64,000 nucleotides of DNA, taken from assembly GCF_030272615.1 (NCBI RefSeq), contig NC_081412.1:691494083-691558082 (forward strand), read 5' to 3'. Position numbers and translations under genes: made by a program. A model generated the notes under the pieces. It had not been told where the DNA came from. It saw only the letters and a list, made by a program, of their open reading frames with translations, and ran no database searches. Source of the stretch: Cryptomeria japonica (Eukaryota; Streptophyta; Pinopsida; Cupressales; Cupressaceae). Shown in pieces: positions 31,770-43,793 of the stretch (the first letter of the stretch is position 1; every line of letters begins with the position of its first letter).

Positions 31770-33006
31770 TGTAGACACCTAAAAATGGTCAACGCTTGCG
31801 AAATCGTACTTTAACATTTACGCATTGCCTCATTTCAGGTTTTTGTGTCGCATTAACATTTCTCCTATGTCATGCACTTGGTTTTTATCATTTGCGAGCA
31901 TCAAGTCTTTCTTCTGCATTCTTCAGTTGTCTCGCTTTCGAATTTGGTCTTGTCGATAATAATCTTTAATCATGATTTTGGTCGATCTTGTCAATCTCTT
32001 ATCAACTTGTCAATCTTGTCATTTTGTGATCGATTTGTCATCGATCATTGTTTGTCTCAATTATGTCAATTTGGATCAATTTGTCATTGTTCCTCATCAA
32101 TTGGCACATTTTCTCAATCAAATCATTTATTACATTGGTCATTTATCAATTTAAAATCATGATCGATATCAATTATCTTCAATCAAGACCTAATTGTCAT
32201 TCTCGCATTGCTAATTCATCTTCTAGGGTTTTATGATTTAATCATTTAACCTTGTGTGTCATTTCTTCCTCTAGGATTAATAAATTAATTATTTATCATA
32301 AGTCTTCTCATCACAATTAAATGTTTATTTAATTGGCTAATTAATTCCTCTTTCTGTGAATTAATTAATAAATGACAAATTATTAATTAATTTACCTAAT
32401 TTGCATCAATTTTCTAATTTCCAAGCCATCATTTCTAACCTAATTTTCTAATTTCTCCTAAATTCCTAAATGTCTATTTCTATTTCAAATTCATGTCATA
32501 TATCTTTGCATAGAAATTTGTCATAAATTGTCATAAACCCTTGCATAGCAATTTGTCATACACATGTCATAATTTTGCTATTCTTGATTTGAATTTCCAT
32601 TCGAATCATTATGATGCTAATTTGACCTTTTTCTCCAATTTCTCTATAAATTGGATGAATTTCTTCAATCAAAACCCCCGGATCCCTAATCAGATCATCA
32701 AATTTCTAATCACTTTGTCAAATCACGCTTCGAGTACTCTTGTGCCAATGTCAATCTTGCTTTCACATTAGGTTTATGCACTTGAAGGTGAGATCCACAA
32801 CAAAACTATTTGGAGAAGAAAGAAGAAAAATGGAGCCGCATGAAGGAAGCATTTGGATTTACATCTGGTTTGCATAATCTTTTTGAATGTTTCAATTTTC
32901 ATGTCTCTATTGAGTGTGTTTAGGATTAATCATTGCATTTAAGCTTTCGTGATTGAGCTAATATTAATTGATACTTGCTTTGATGATTTCCAATTTCCTA
33001 GCTACA
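31770..33006 (+). repeat. LR3 5' LTR (1237 bp)
   Basis: Begins TGTAGACACCTAAAAATGG and ends TTTCCTAGCTACA; repeated at 40973. It has an about 30-bp segment near 32655-32690 that the 3' LTR lacks. Short TTGTCATAAA words are repeated near 32520-32550. Confidence 0.95.
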
Positions 33007-33011
33007 TTAAT

Positions 33012-33028
33012 TGGTGAACTTGATGTGA
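33012..33028 (+). other. LR3 primer-binding site candidate
   Basis: TGGTGAACTTGATGTGA starts five bases after the LTR. It begins with the required TGG but I cannot assign the tRNA. It is clearly not the iMet type used by the copia-like elements. Confidence 0.45.
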
Positions 33029-33118
33029 ACACTAACCATCTAACTCCTTAACTATGTTTTTGAGTGCTTTTGAGTTGATTTGCAGGTCAAAAACCCAAAA
33101 ATAGGGCAATGCAAGGTT

Positions 33119-33238
33119 TTCTGCACCTGTGTAAGACAACTTGCGCCTGTGTTAAGCATTCTGCACTTGTGTTAGAGACATTCTACACTTGTGTTATGAG
33201 TTCTGTGCCTGTGTCATGAGTTCTGCACCTATGTAAAG
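33119..33238. repeat. Minisatellite of about 20 bp, six units, in the LR3 leader
   Basis: Six degenerate units of TTCTGCACCTGTGTTATGAG type run head to tail, with units of 18-22 bp. They lie just after the LTR and before the nested TIR element. Confidence 0.8.
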
Positions 33239-33363
33239 TCTAGAAACAGAGGTAAAAATGCAGTGTTTTACTTGAAAATTGTTTGTTTTGCATTCTGTTT
33301 TCTGCTTTTTGGTTTTTGGTACAAATTCTCTGTGCAGAACCTTGGCATACGCATGACAAAGGC

Positions 33364-34359
33364 GGGTGAACTCACAATACTAGTTGCCACTTTTTGACCA
33401 ACTTTGACACTTGTATGAATATTTTGAAAAAAACCTTCACTTTCCGACACCTATAACTTTTAAACCGTTAAGAATTTGAAGATGATATAAACTAGTGATT
33501 TTTAACATCTTGTTTGTAGATTCTAAATATATTTTTTTCAAATTTGTTTGAATAAAATTTTATTGATTTTTCCATCTCCCTCAAAAAGTAGTTTTTTGCA
33601 GCAAACAACATTTTTTAAGAGTGATGTGTATCCCAAAACACATAATTTTTATTTCTATAAATGATAAAAACTCAATTCTTTTGAATTTTGGTTTGTAACA
33701 TCAATACCTAGGGCATGCAATTGGTTTGATAGTGATATGTTGAATATTTTTTATTTTATTAAGTTGTGAAGTTCGACTAATTATAATTTAGATATAGGTG
33801 TACGTTTGAACACATAACTTGTTCTATATATATCAAAATTCAATTTTCTTTTTTTTTTGTTAGAAAGAAAACATCAATACCTGGGGCATAGATATTTTTC
33901 AGATTTTTTTTGAATTAGTTTACTATTTTTCTCAATGCATTAAACAAAGAAGTTCATGTTCGGTGAAAAACCTACATTCATAAGAAATAAAATAAAAATA
34001 TATTAATGAAATTAAATATATTAATTGTTATACTATTTGGAAATCTTGTAATAAGGACTAAATACTTTAAAAAAAAAACTTTTAAATGAATTAATTTGAC
34101 CCCCCAAAAGCTAATATAAAATTGGTTTTTTATCAGCATTTGATAGATGCAAAGGAGATTCCATTGCAAGTATGATTTAGAAGTAGAGAGGTTCTATCCA
34201 AGAAATTTTGATCTAAGAGCCTTTGATTTAACTTTCTTCAATTAATTACTTAAAATGGGACCTCTTAAAGCTTAAATCATTATTTTTTTTAAAAAATGTA
34301 TGATTTCAGCAAAAATCAGGACGTACCAAAAAGTGGGAACCAGCTTTGTGAGTTCACCC
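33364..34359. mobile_element. Non-coding TIR element of about 1 kb (MITE-like) in the LR3 leader
   Basis: The ends are inverted repeats: GGGTGAACTCACAA at 33364 against TTGTGAGTTCACCC ending at 34359, extending imperfectly to CCACTTTTTG on the left and AAAAAGTGGG on the right (about 32 bp). A 4-bp direct repeat aggc flanks it (33360-33363, 34360-34363). The interior is AT-rich with no ORF of note. Size and TIRs suggest a non-autonomous DNA transposon; the family is not assigned because the flanking repeat is unusually short. Confidence 0.7.
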
Positions 34360-34363
34360 AGGC

Positions 34364-36058
34364 AATAAATGAAACTACTAACACGTTTTTGTGCAGATTC
34401 GATAGTCAAAGACTAAGCTTATCAAACTTCTGACTTGGGTTTTGCAGGTTGCCTTGGAATACAACTAAACTTTGTGTTTGAAATTAATATTTAGGCACCT
34501 AGTGATTTTTAAATAGGATGGAATGAATCTATGCTTGATTTGATTGTTGAGTTTGACATTGGAGTAGGAGAGTATGCTCGCATCCTTCTTAGGGTGATCA
34601 GAAATCCAGATCTTCAATACCATACTCATGTCTTTGATTGTGTGTCACCTTTAGAGGGCCTGCCTTCCCGACCATTTGCTTTTGCAAGCAAGTGATAATC
34701 GTGAGAAGGGAATGACCCAAAGTGAGTACAGCTAGAATACCTTGGCATTCTAACTCACTATAAAAAAATACCCGATGAGCGAAAGATTTGAAGGAAGGGT
34801 TACATGGGAATTGCAGTTACTTGGGAAGTGATGACCCTTGAACTCTTTCTCATATCAACATCTAAGTAGGACCTCATGGTCTAAATCGTGCTTGCGCGAC
34901 TACATTTGTTTGGTATCTTGATGGGCTTAATGTCTCAATCACGCTTGCATGACATCGAGGAGTAACGCTTAACAGAAATCCTTACTAAACACCTTGTTTT
35001 TAGAGGCCAAAAACCCTTCTAGTTGCTTGAGAAGGACAAGTTCGGATACTTGGAAGAGATACTAAGTTCGCCATAGGGAGATTTCCATGGGGACTGATGC
35101 TTGGCTGCCCTGAGAAGTGAGTGCCATGGAGGGGAGCCCATGGGGTCAAGCATCTATGTATTCTCCTTGAATCCCATAACAAGTCTACCTCTCAAGTACC
35201 TAATGTCCTTGCCTACCATAAGAAATATGTGAATGACCATGATTGTATTGAGTCTAAGTTGAAATATCTTGTCTTCTTTGTTTGTCAAAAGTTGAATTGT
35301 GTATCATTCCAAAAACAAGACAAATTGATTCAAAACAAGGTTAAACATAAGAGCATTTCATCCAACAAATTTCAAAACACCTTCAAACATGGTTGTCAAA
35401 CATTGTTCAAAATCTTGTCTCAACATTCATGTCACTTAGATTTAGGTTCATCCTAGGTTGCATTTTGCAAAGTTCATTTTCAACTACCAAGGTTAGGTTT
35501 CACCTAAGTCATACTCCTTTGCATATCAATAAAGTCATCCATTTGCATGTGTCCTCTTGCATTAGAGTAATACCATTGTCATACATTCATATTGGCATAC
35601 CGTAAGTCTCTTCATTAAGTTTAGGTTATTATCATATCATATTAAGGTCACTTGCATAGTAATTGTCCCTTTGCATATAGTGCCAAAACTAGGTTTTGTC
35701 ATACTCGAGTAATCCAAATCTTTGATAAACCCTAAGTCATTGTTGAGAAGTCTAGATCTTATCAACCTTTTCTTTTTATGTCATTATTGTCATTTGGTCA
35801 AACCTAGCTTAGTATCCAAGCATATAGGGGAGACTTTGTCATTTGTCCTTTTGTCACTTGGTCCTTTTGTCCTTTGAGGTCTAGACATCATTTCAATTTC
35901 CTAAGGGTCTCTTTTTAGATTTTCATTTCATAAGTTTGTCAAAATCTTGAAAAACAACCAAAAACATAGATTGCATGCTCGTCTATCTAGTTTACATTTA
36001 GTTGCATATCATACATTATCCTTGAAAAATTCCAAAAATATTGCATTTGCATAGTGAC
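34364..36058. other. LR3 leader, noncoding
   Basis: About 1.7 kb between the TIR element and the first ORF start. Only short unsupported ORFs occur. It includes TTTTGCAG sites that look like splice acceptors, but no intron is proven. Confidence 0.5.
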
Positions 36059-38856
36059 ATGTCTATTGAAACAAGGTTCCAAGCACCAATGATGCAAAAA
36101 AGTTTGACATATCAACCGACAATGCAATCAAATTTTAATCGAATGCAATCAGAATTATATCCAACCCAACAACAAAGCAACATTGATCAAACTTTTTGTG
36201 ATGAAACAAGTCTCCAAATACAAAAACTAGAGGAGAAACTAGCTCAAGAAGAGGAGATATTGGAACAAAGAGTGAAAAAATTGAGAAGAATAGATCACAA
36301 ATGTCCAAAATGTTTTGAAAATTTCCAGGTCGAAATCTAAAGATTGAGCCAATTGATGTAAGATCTCTTCTTGAATGATCAGACATACCAGCTCTCCTCT
36401 CACAAATAGAGATGATGAAACAATTTCAAGAAAACAGACAACATCAATTTCAGCATTACGTGCCTCCACAACAAGAACAAGGTGTTTACTATCAATCAGA
36501 TTTTCAACCATCACAACCAATTGTTCAACATATTCAACCAACGCAACCAATGGTTCAATTTCAACAATATGTCCAACCAACTATACAATGTCAACAAATG
36601 GTTCAACCAATGGTGGAATATCAACAAGTTCAAGTTCAATCAACATATCAATGTCAACAACCACAACCAAACATTCAAAAACAAAGGTTGCAGCACACAC
36701 AAAGCCAAATTTTGAACATGTCAAACCAATTTGATCAACATCTAGTTCGAAATCAAAACATGACAACAGACCAAAACCAAATTCTTGCCAAACAAGTTCA
36801 AATTCCAGATACAACTATGTCAAAACTTTGAAAGAAAGGTGGCTTTATTGCAATGATCTTAAGGAAACTACCAAGTGAGTTCTTTGAGGAAGACCAAGAT
36901 AATACACTAATGTCTATCAATGCCTCATCCCCCCGCAAACAAATTGACTCTCTAGTGGCATCTATCCCTACACCTCTAGAAGTTTCACAAGAACCTTCCA
37001 TATTGTCCTCATCAAACAATACACCCAAGGATGAAATTACCCAAGAGCTATCCATAATTGATTGCCAAGATAATCCAGTTCATGATGCACATCCTTGTCA
37101 TGTTTCAGAAATACAAGACCCAATGCCACCATGCATTTTATTGCCATTACCTATTTTAGAGGACCCCATTCGAAGTCCCTCTTCCTCATGTTCAAGTATT
37201 GATTCCTTGCCAGAATCCATCACAAATGTTCAAAGTGCATTTCCTTCATGCCAAAACATTGATCCCTTGTCAGAATCCCCCATGCATATCCAAAGTCCAA
37301 CCCCATGTCAAGAGGATAGTTTAGAGCATGAAGAAACGTGTCTTGAAATAGATGAAGATCAAGATCTTGAAACCTTATCATCCCATCCAATTGTTGACCA
37401 GGATCCCATTTCCCCAGACACTCACAATGATTCCCTTATTCTTGTCCATCCTATCCAAAGTCCTATTGACACTCCATTCCCCGAGCAAGATCAAGATATC
37501 CCAGTTCATCCAATCCCAAACGATCCCCTTCCATTTCATGAACACAATGTCCTTTCAAATCCCATTGACATTCCACTTCCTGAGAAAGATCCAGATATCC
37601 CTTCCATCCTTTTCGATGATCCCATTGAAAGTCAAGAGCAAAGCACCTTTAAAGAGGATTCCAATGATCTTCCTCCTTGTCAAGATCAAATTATTCCTTT
37701 AAATCCTCCACAAGATCCTTTTGTTCCTCCATCTCCTTGTCCTAATGCTCCATATACACTCTAAGATCGTATTTCTTGTGATGATCCCATTATTCCTCCC
37801 ATTCCATCTCTTGAAGAGCCTATCATTGAACCATGTCCACTACACAATCCTATTCCCCCTCATGATCCTAATTCCCCTCATGATTCTAATGGGTCAGTGC
37901 AAGATGTTCATGAACCCTCGACATGCATAATGGGTTCTTCCACTTTGGTGCCATCCGATCCACTTCAAGATCTCATTATTTCTCTCATTTCATATCCACC
38001 TCATAATGGACTCGCGTCTTCTTCCCAAAGAAAAGAGTATCCTACAAGTCAAGATATTCATAAAGGCAAAGGAGTAGACCTTCATGAGAAAGAACCCCTC
38101 CATATCAAAGAAGATCTTAAGGGTCGTGTCTACACAACTCACTCTCAAGACGTTGGTATCCCTCCATCAAAATCAAAACATACACCTTCCCCATCATACC
38201 TTCCATCCATCTTAGGTCCTTATATCCCTTCGTCCTCTATGCTAGGTCAGCAAAGGCACACATCCTTGAGTAAATTTCATGCATCCAAAAGAAGTCCATT
38301 TCATTCATATCCATCCATGCATTCCTTTCCCCCTCCAAGCAATTTGGATGCCAAGTATAAAAGTCACAAGTCTAAAAATCCACATGTATTCAAGGATCAA
38401 CATGTCCAATATAATCGACATGTCAAAAGAAAGCAAAATATGATCTCTAAAGAAAAAGAAATATCCAAAAGGCCACAAAGGCCCACTGAGCAAAATAAAG
38501 AAAAGTCAAAATATATATGGGTTCCTAAATCCCTTGTGTTAGCAATGCACTCCAAGGAACCACAAAAGCATGAAAAATCAAAAACCATGTGGATCCCTAA
38601 GCAGCTCCTTGAAGCACAAAAGCCTAAAGAAACATCAAAATTGGCATCCAAAGTTGCTATTCCTCCATCCAAACCTCTCAAATTTGTTCCTCCATCACCT
38701 CCTTCTTCCATTTTGGGCCCTTATGTCCCAAAATCCCAAGCTATTCCTCCATCCAAATCTCACAATCTGAGATCCATTTTTCCTCCATCAATCCACCACC
38801 CCTCAAGGTGTGTGCCAATATCAATCTTGCCAACATTTCCATCCACTCAAGCATAA
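36059..38856 (+). pseudogene. LR3 ORF: Gln-rich then Pro/Ser-rich protein, broken
   Basis: Starts at ATG 36059 (Met-Ser-Ile-Glu-Thr). The first piece, to 36340, has a charged helix (KLEEKLAQEEEILEQRVKKL) and a CPKC pair. A frameshift lies around 36330-36400, after which one frame runs to TAA 38854-38856 with stops at 36829-36831 and 37762-37764. The middle (36412-36831) is Gln-rich (about one residue in four), then about 650 residues rich in Pro, Ser, Asp and Ile (IPSNPIDIP-like repeats), ending with basic KSHKSKNP and PPSKPLKFVPPSPP segments. About 930 codons in all. It occupies the gag position, but I see no Gag fold or CCHC knuckle. Function unknown. Confidence 0.75.
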
Positions 38857-39164
38857 TTCTTCCAATACCCTATCCATTATCCAATGCATATTTTCCATCC
38901 TTCGATCCCTTTGATCCCATCCTTTGCATAAATCCTTGCCTTAGTTTCATCTCATTTTCCATGTCCTTATCCTACCAACGTCGTTGAGCATACTTTTAAA
39001 GGTCATGGTCCATTTTTTTCAAGGCTACTATCCAAACAAAAAGATGCTTGAGTCCTTCTTCCATCCCCTATCATGTGTCCATCTTCTATTGAAAAAGTCA
39101 AAAGAAAAAAAAAAGTGAAAAAAAAAAAGACAAAAGAAAAAAATAAAGAAAAATAATTCGTCCA

Positions 39165-39236
39165 CTGGTGAAAACCTGGCAAACAGGTGCCTTGGGCAAG
39201 TACCGTGATGAAAACCTGGCAAATAGGCATCATGCA
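39165..39236. repeat. Short tandem duplication in the LR3 3' region
   Basis: GGTGAAAACCTGGCAAACAGG (39168-39188, with the leading GG partial) recurs as ATGAAAACCTGGCAAATAGG at 39208-39227, about 40 bp apart. Confidence 0.7.
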
Positions 39237-39887
39237 TAATTTATGATCTTCTTGCACACCACACTTGGGGGTAGGTTTCCTCCTATCATATCCTTTTGTC
39301 CTTCATTGTTCCATTATCCTATCGAACCCCTATCATTACCCTTCATATCCTATTGTCCCTCATGTCCATTTTCCCTTTCCACCTTTGATCTTGACAAGGC
39401 TGAGGATCGTCATGAGAATCATGCATCTTGTTTGCAGCTTTTTAGACCATCAGAGCTTTTGGTTTTTATCCATTTTCTTATTACAACCTTTCATCCATAT
39501 TCCCTGTCTTATTGCAACTTTCTGCCACTATCCCTTAGCCTCTCCCGACCTTCAGTCCATGTCCCTTATCCATTCTTGGTCTTGCTTATCCTATCCATAT
39601 CTTATCACTATCCATACACTCTTTTTCATTCCTTGATCTTGATCTGACATAAGGACGCAAAATTTAAACATGGTTTCAAAAACCTCTTGACATATCCCTC
39701 ATGCCATGTCACTGCTTTACATTGTCATATCCAGTCTCTTGTCCCATCATGCAATAGCCCTTGAAAATTGCATCCATATTGTCTCCATGATAAAAGGCCT
39801 TTGTCTTCCCTCTATCCACCATCATTTTAGCAAGCCTATTTATTCACCTGTCATATTCCTTGCCTTGCTAGACGCTGGGGGCAAATA

Positions 39888-40075
39888 ATTCAAAAAAATT
39901 GAAAAATGTCTGAAAAAATCATAAAAATTGAAAAATGTCCTGAAATACTTCAAAAAAAAAATTGAAAAATGTTCTGAAAAAATCTCTAAAAAAATTGAAT
40001 AATGTCCTAAAAAAATCCAAAAAAATCAAATAATGTCCTGAAAAAACGAACAAAAAAAAAAATTTCAAAACATTC
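39888..40075. repeat. A-rich tandem repeat, five to six units, LR3 3' region
   Basis: Units of about 25-35 bp carry the core ATTGAAAAATGTCCTGAAAA with small changes. They begin directly after CGCTGGGGGCAAATAATTC. Confidence 0.8.
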
Positions 40076-40958
40076 AAATTCCAAAAACAATTCCTTTGGC
40101 ATTTTGCATTTTGTCAATAAATATCCCCTTTGTGCATAGACAGATCACCGAGTATACATCCAATGACACACAATCATACACTGTGCTTTAATGAAATCAT
40201 GCTTAAACAGATGAACTTTTCAATCAAACCAGACATTCAAACTGATCAAAATTGTCTTATCAATCGAACGTTACCATCAATATCATTTGTCCTTGTCTCT
40301 ACTATCATGGGTCTTATACAGGGTGTGGTATACTCGAAACCAGACTATGTCTTGTCTTAGACGGGGTACCACATGTCCTGAAATCAGACAGCATGATCAT
40401 CTTATCAGCACTTTCAACTTTTGACAATGAAGATCAAGATGTTTGTTTGACTTGTTGGAATTTGTGAGTCTTATCTTTTTACTGATTTATCTTTGGCTTC
40501 GGTCATGTTCCTATGTTGCTCGATGATGTCACTGAGTGATTTAGAGTGACTGGGATGGTTCATGGTCCTTTTCTTTTTTTGTTGTGATTGATGTTTGTCT
40601 GTGATGTGTCTGTCTTTTGCAAAAAGGGTTGCATTTCAGCTCTGGCCTTCAATGCCATGATGCTACGCATCCATTTTGCTACATTAAATAAAGGTTCTCA
40701 CCTACAAAGTGCATTATTGAAAGCAAGTTTTTCTTCGTCTCTAACTATCCTCTGTCTAATTTCTTCTTACTAACATTTCTTCAGTCAGTCTTGGCAGTCC
40801 GTTTGATCCTATCATTTTCTATCATTCTTATCGATCAATTGGCCTCTTCTCTGCATGTTTCCGGCCAATTCCTCGAGGGGGCATGCATATGTCATTATTA
40901 TTGTCTGGGGCATTTTCATTATTGTTCTTTGAAACAACGCTTAAAATCGCATTGTCTC

Positions 40959-40972
40959 AAAGAGGGGCAAAA
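40959..40972 (+). promoter_or_regulatory. LR3 polypurine tract
   Basis: AAAGAGGGGCAAAA lies directly before the 3' LTR TG, as expected of a plus-strand primer. Confidence 0.8.
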
Positions 40973-42189
40973 TGTAGACACCTAAAAATGGTCAACGCTT
41001 GCGAAATCGTACTTTAACATTTACGCATTGCCTCATTTCAGGTTTTTGCATCGCATTTACATTTCTCCTATGTCATGCACTTGGTTTTTATCATTTGCGA
41101 GCATCGAGTCTTTCTTCTGTATTCTTCAGTTGTCTCACTTTCGAATTTGGTCTTGTCGATAATAATCTTTAATCATGATTTTGGTCGATCTTGTCAATCT
41201 CTTATCAACTTGTCAATCTTGTCATTTTGCGATCGATTTGTCATCGATCGTTGTTTGTCTCAATTATGTCAATTTGGATCAATTTGTCATTGTTCCTCGT
41301 TAATTGGTGCATTTTCTCAATCAAATCATTTATCACATTGGTCATTTATCAATTTAAAATCATGATCGATATCAATTATCTTCAATCAAGACCTAATTGT
41401 CATTCTCGCATTGCTAATTCATCTTCTAGGGTTTTTTGATTTAATCATTTAACCTTGTGTGTCATTTCTTCCTCTAGGATTAATAAATTAATTATTTATC
41501 CTAAGTCTTCTCATCACAATTAAATGTTTATTTAATTGGCTAATTAATTCCTCTTTTTGTGAATTAATTAATAAATGACAAATTATTAATTAATTTACCT
41601 AATTTGCATCAATTTTCTAATTTCCAAGTCATCATTTCTAACCTAATTTTCTAATTTCTCCTAAATTCCTAAATGTCTATTTCTATTTCAAATTCATGTC
41701 ATAAATATTTGCATAGAAATTTGTCATAAATTGTCATAAATTGTCATAAATCCTTGCATAGCAATTTGTCATACACATGTCATAATTTTTCTATTCTTGA
41801 TTTGAATTTCCATTTGAATCATTATCATGCTAATTTGATCTCTTTCTCCAATTTCTCTATAAATTGGATGAATTAGATCATCGAATTTCTAATCACTTTG
41901 TCAAATCACGCTTTGAGTACTCTTGTACCAATGTCAATCTTGCTTTCACATTAGGTTTATGCACTTTAAGGTGAGATCCACAACAAAACTATTTGGAGAA
42001 GAAAGAAGAACAATGGAGCTGCATGAAGGAAGCATTTGGATTTACATTTGGTTTGCATAATCTTTTTGAATGTTTCAATTTTTATGTCTCTATTGAGTGT
42101 GTTTAGGATTAATCATTGCATTTAAGCTTTCGTGATTGAGCTAATATTAATTGATACTTGCTTTGATGATTTCCAATTTCCTAGCTACA
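40973..42189 (+). repeat. LR3 3' LTR (1217 bp)
   Basis: Begins TGTAGACACC, ends CTAGCTACA and is followed by atttg. It has one extra TTGTCATAAA-type unit near 41725 and lacks the 30-bp segment present in the 5' LTR. Confidence 0.95.
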
Positions 42190-42194
42190 ATTTG

Positions 42195-42417
42195 AATCGA
42201 TTAGAGATATTGGCTCATTTAATGTTGTATCTAGTGAATATGATAGATTTTATTTTACATCTATAAATTCTTCTTCATGTTCCTATCTTTATTTATCTTT
42301 CTTTCGGAAGTTTCATAATTTGATACACATGTTTCAATTGCACTTACAATTTATTTTAATTCAGCTTCTCATTTGTTTCACTTGTACACCTTATCATTTA
42401 TTTTAATAGTCATATAA
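42195..42417. other. Spacer between LR3 and Copia-2
   Basis: A 223-bp AT-rich sequence with no recognised feature. The bases before Copia-2, attac (42418-42422), should be its target duplication; the partner lies outside the window. Confidence 0.55.
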
Positions 42418-42422
42418 ATTAC

Positions 42423-43659
42423 TGTTAGCAATAGTCAAGAGGGACGACTGAGAGGGGGGGGTGAATCAGTCTTCACCAGAATATAAAACTTAATCACAAA
42501 ACATAGATCTAATAAACTATAGTACTAATATAAATAAGAAAATTGAGAGCACAACACACAACACCAAGATTTTGACGTGGAAAACCCGATTAAGGGAAAA
42601 ACCACGATGGAAACCTACCCACAGTAGTATGTGAAAATAGTAAAATGGGGAATGCACATGCATTCAGGTACATTGCCTAGAGCTCACTACTTAAAAGATA
42701 ATTTCCCAAAAGGCTACAACCCTCAGGGAAGTCTCACTGACTTACAATAAGATTCAAACTACAATCCAAAAGAAATGAACTAAAAGAGTAGCATCTCTAA
42801 ATGCCTGATTACAGTTCTAGTTAAGCACATATGTCTTCCCTACAACACCAATCTCTATTCAAACTCAACACTAAAGGATAAATCTCTTGTTCACACATAA
42901 ACCTCTCTTTGATAATATAGACATAACATCAACACCTAAATTATATGAATAAGACACCTATATATACAAATCTCCAACCTTGATAACAAGGTCGTCTAAA
43001 CCCTCAACCCTTAATTACATAATTAAAATGAAAGATACAAATATTTATCACTAGAACAATATAATGATTTACATAGCATAACATGGACCTAAATCAAATT
43101 CCCAAATGCTCAACTCCACCGGAAATCACGCCAAGATCAACCACAACACGCTACACCACTAGGAAAACCGCATAACATGAAAATCATCACTGGTTGATAG
43201 AAACCACCAAAAATAGCACAATGATAAATGTGAATCATCAAAACAAATAGGACACAACTAGGAAACACCAGCAAGCATGTTAGAGTCATCAAGAACACCT
43301 GCACCAACACCACTTATCAAATCTTCATCGGTCAACATCTGAAAGCTCAAGAACACAACTAATCAACAACTATCATGAAGAAAGATAACTTGCAGAGCAC
43401 CAAATCATGATCCATCTAAAATGAAGATAAACAAGACCATCCCAAACAATATCCAAAAAATCTTAGCACAAGATCTTATCACATTGGATTATACCTGAGG
43501 AAATACTGAGCTCTGCAGAACAGTAATCAACAAAACAACACTATAAATCAGATCATGAGATCTTCCCAATTTACAATCACCAAAGAAATATAAAGGAGTA
43601 TGTTGACATCAATAATAACAACATATCCTAGCAGCAACAATGACCAACAATATGCAACA
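42423..43659 (-). repeat. Copia-2 3' LTR (1237 bp)
   Basis: On the plus strand it runs from TGTTAGCAATAGTCAAGAGGG to CAATATGCAACA. The left part matches 63246-64000. It carries the G-run next to its inner U5 end and GTGGAAAACCCGATTAAGGG (about 42579-42598), the complement of the shared U5 words. Confidence 0.94.
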
Positions 43660-43793
43660 ATCTCCCCATTTGGCATTGATGACAACATATGAATGTGAAA
43701 AATAGTCAATGCAAAGAAAGAAGATATCTCCAGCAAACTCCCCCTAAGATCAAGACATATAAAGCAGTTTTTCACATGATCTCTCTCCCCGTT
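43660..43793 (-). promoter_or_regulatory. Copia-2 polypurine tract and two upstream purine tracts
   Basis: On the minus strand, CCAAATGGGGAGA lies directly before the 3' LTR. CTTAGGGGGAGT (43737-43748) and AAACGGGGAGAG (43783-43793, after GGCATTGTTGTC) are upstream. This is the same three-tract layout as NA1 and NA2. Confidence 0.75.

Larger units (their letters stand above)
38857..40958. other. LR3 3' internal region, noncoding
   Basis: Pyrimidine-rich then A-rich sequence without a supported ORF. It contains a poly-A stretch (39100-39150), a duplicated segment around GAAAACCTGGCAAA (39168-39235) and the tandem repeat at 39888-40075. Confidence 0.55.
31770..42189 (+). mobile_element. LR3: complete 10.4-kb LTR element without pol (LARD-like)
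   Basis: LTRs at 31770-33006 (1237 bp) and 40973-42189 (1217 bp) run TGTAGACACC...CTAGCTACA. Perfect 5-bp duplications atttg flank the element (31765-31769, 42190-42194). A TGG-starting PBS candidate follows the 5' LTR and AAAGAGGGGCAAAA precedes the 3' LTR. The interior holds a long noncoding leader with a nested TIR element, one decayed ORF (36059-38856) and a repeat-rich noncoding 3' part. There is no protease, integrase or RT. LTR style differs from the copia group here and suggests a gypsy-type relative (inference). LTR divergence is low by eye apart from small indels. Confidence 0.93.

Noticed and set aside
31872-32236. ORFs in the LR3 LTRs (repeated at 41075-41439)
   Set aside because: Short overlapping frames in both LTR copies without coding character; duplicated only because the LTR is.
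33119-33238. CRISPR-like array
   Set aside because: Units are contiguous and degenerate without unique spacers; it is a minisatellite in plant DNA.
36412-38856. LR3 Gln/Pro-rich ORF as a host regulatory protein
   Set aside because: It lies between LTRs with perfect duplications and occupies the gag position.
39243-39647. Overlapping Phe/Leu/Pro-rich ORFs in the LR3 3' region
   Set aside because: Pyrimidine-rich sequence with chance open frames in two registers; no continuity with the LR3 ORF.
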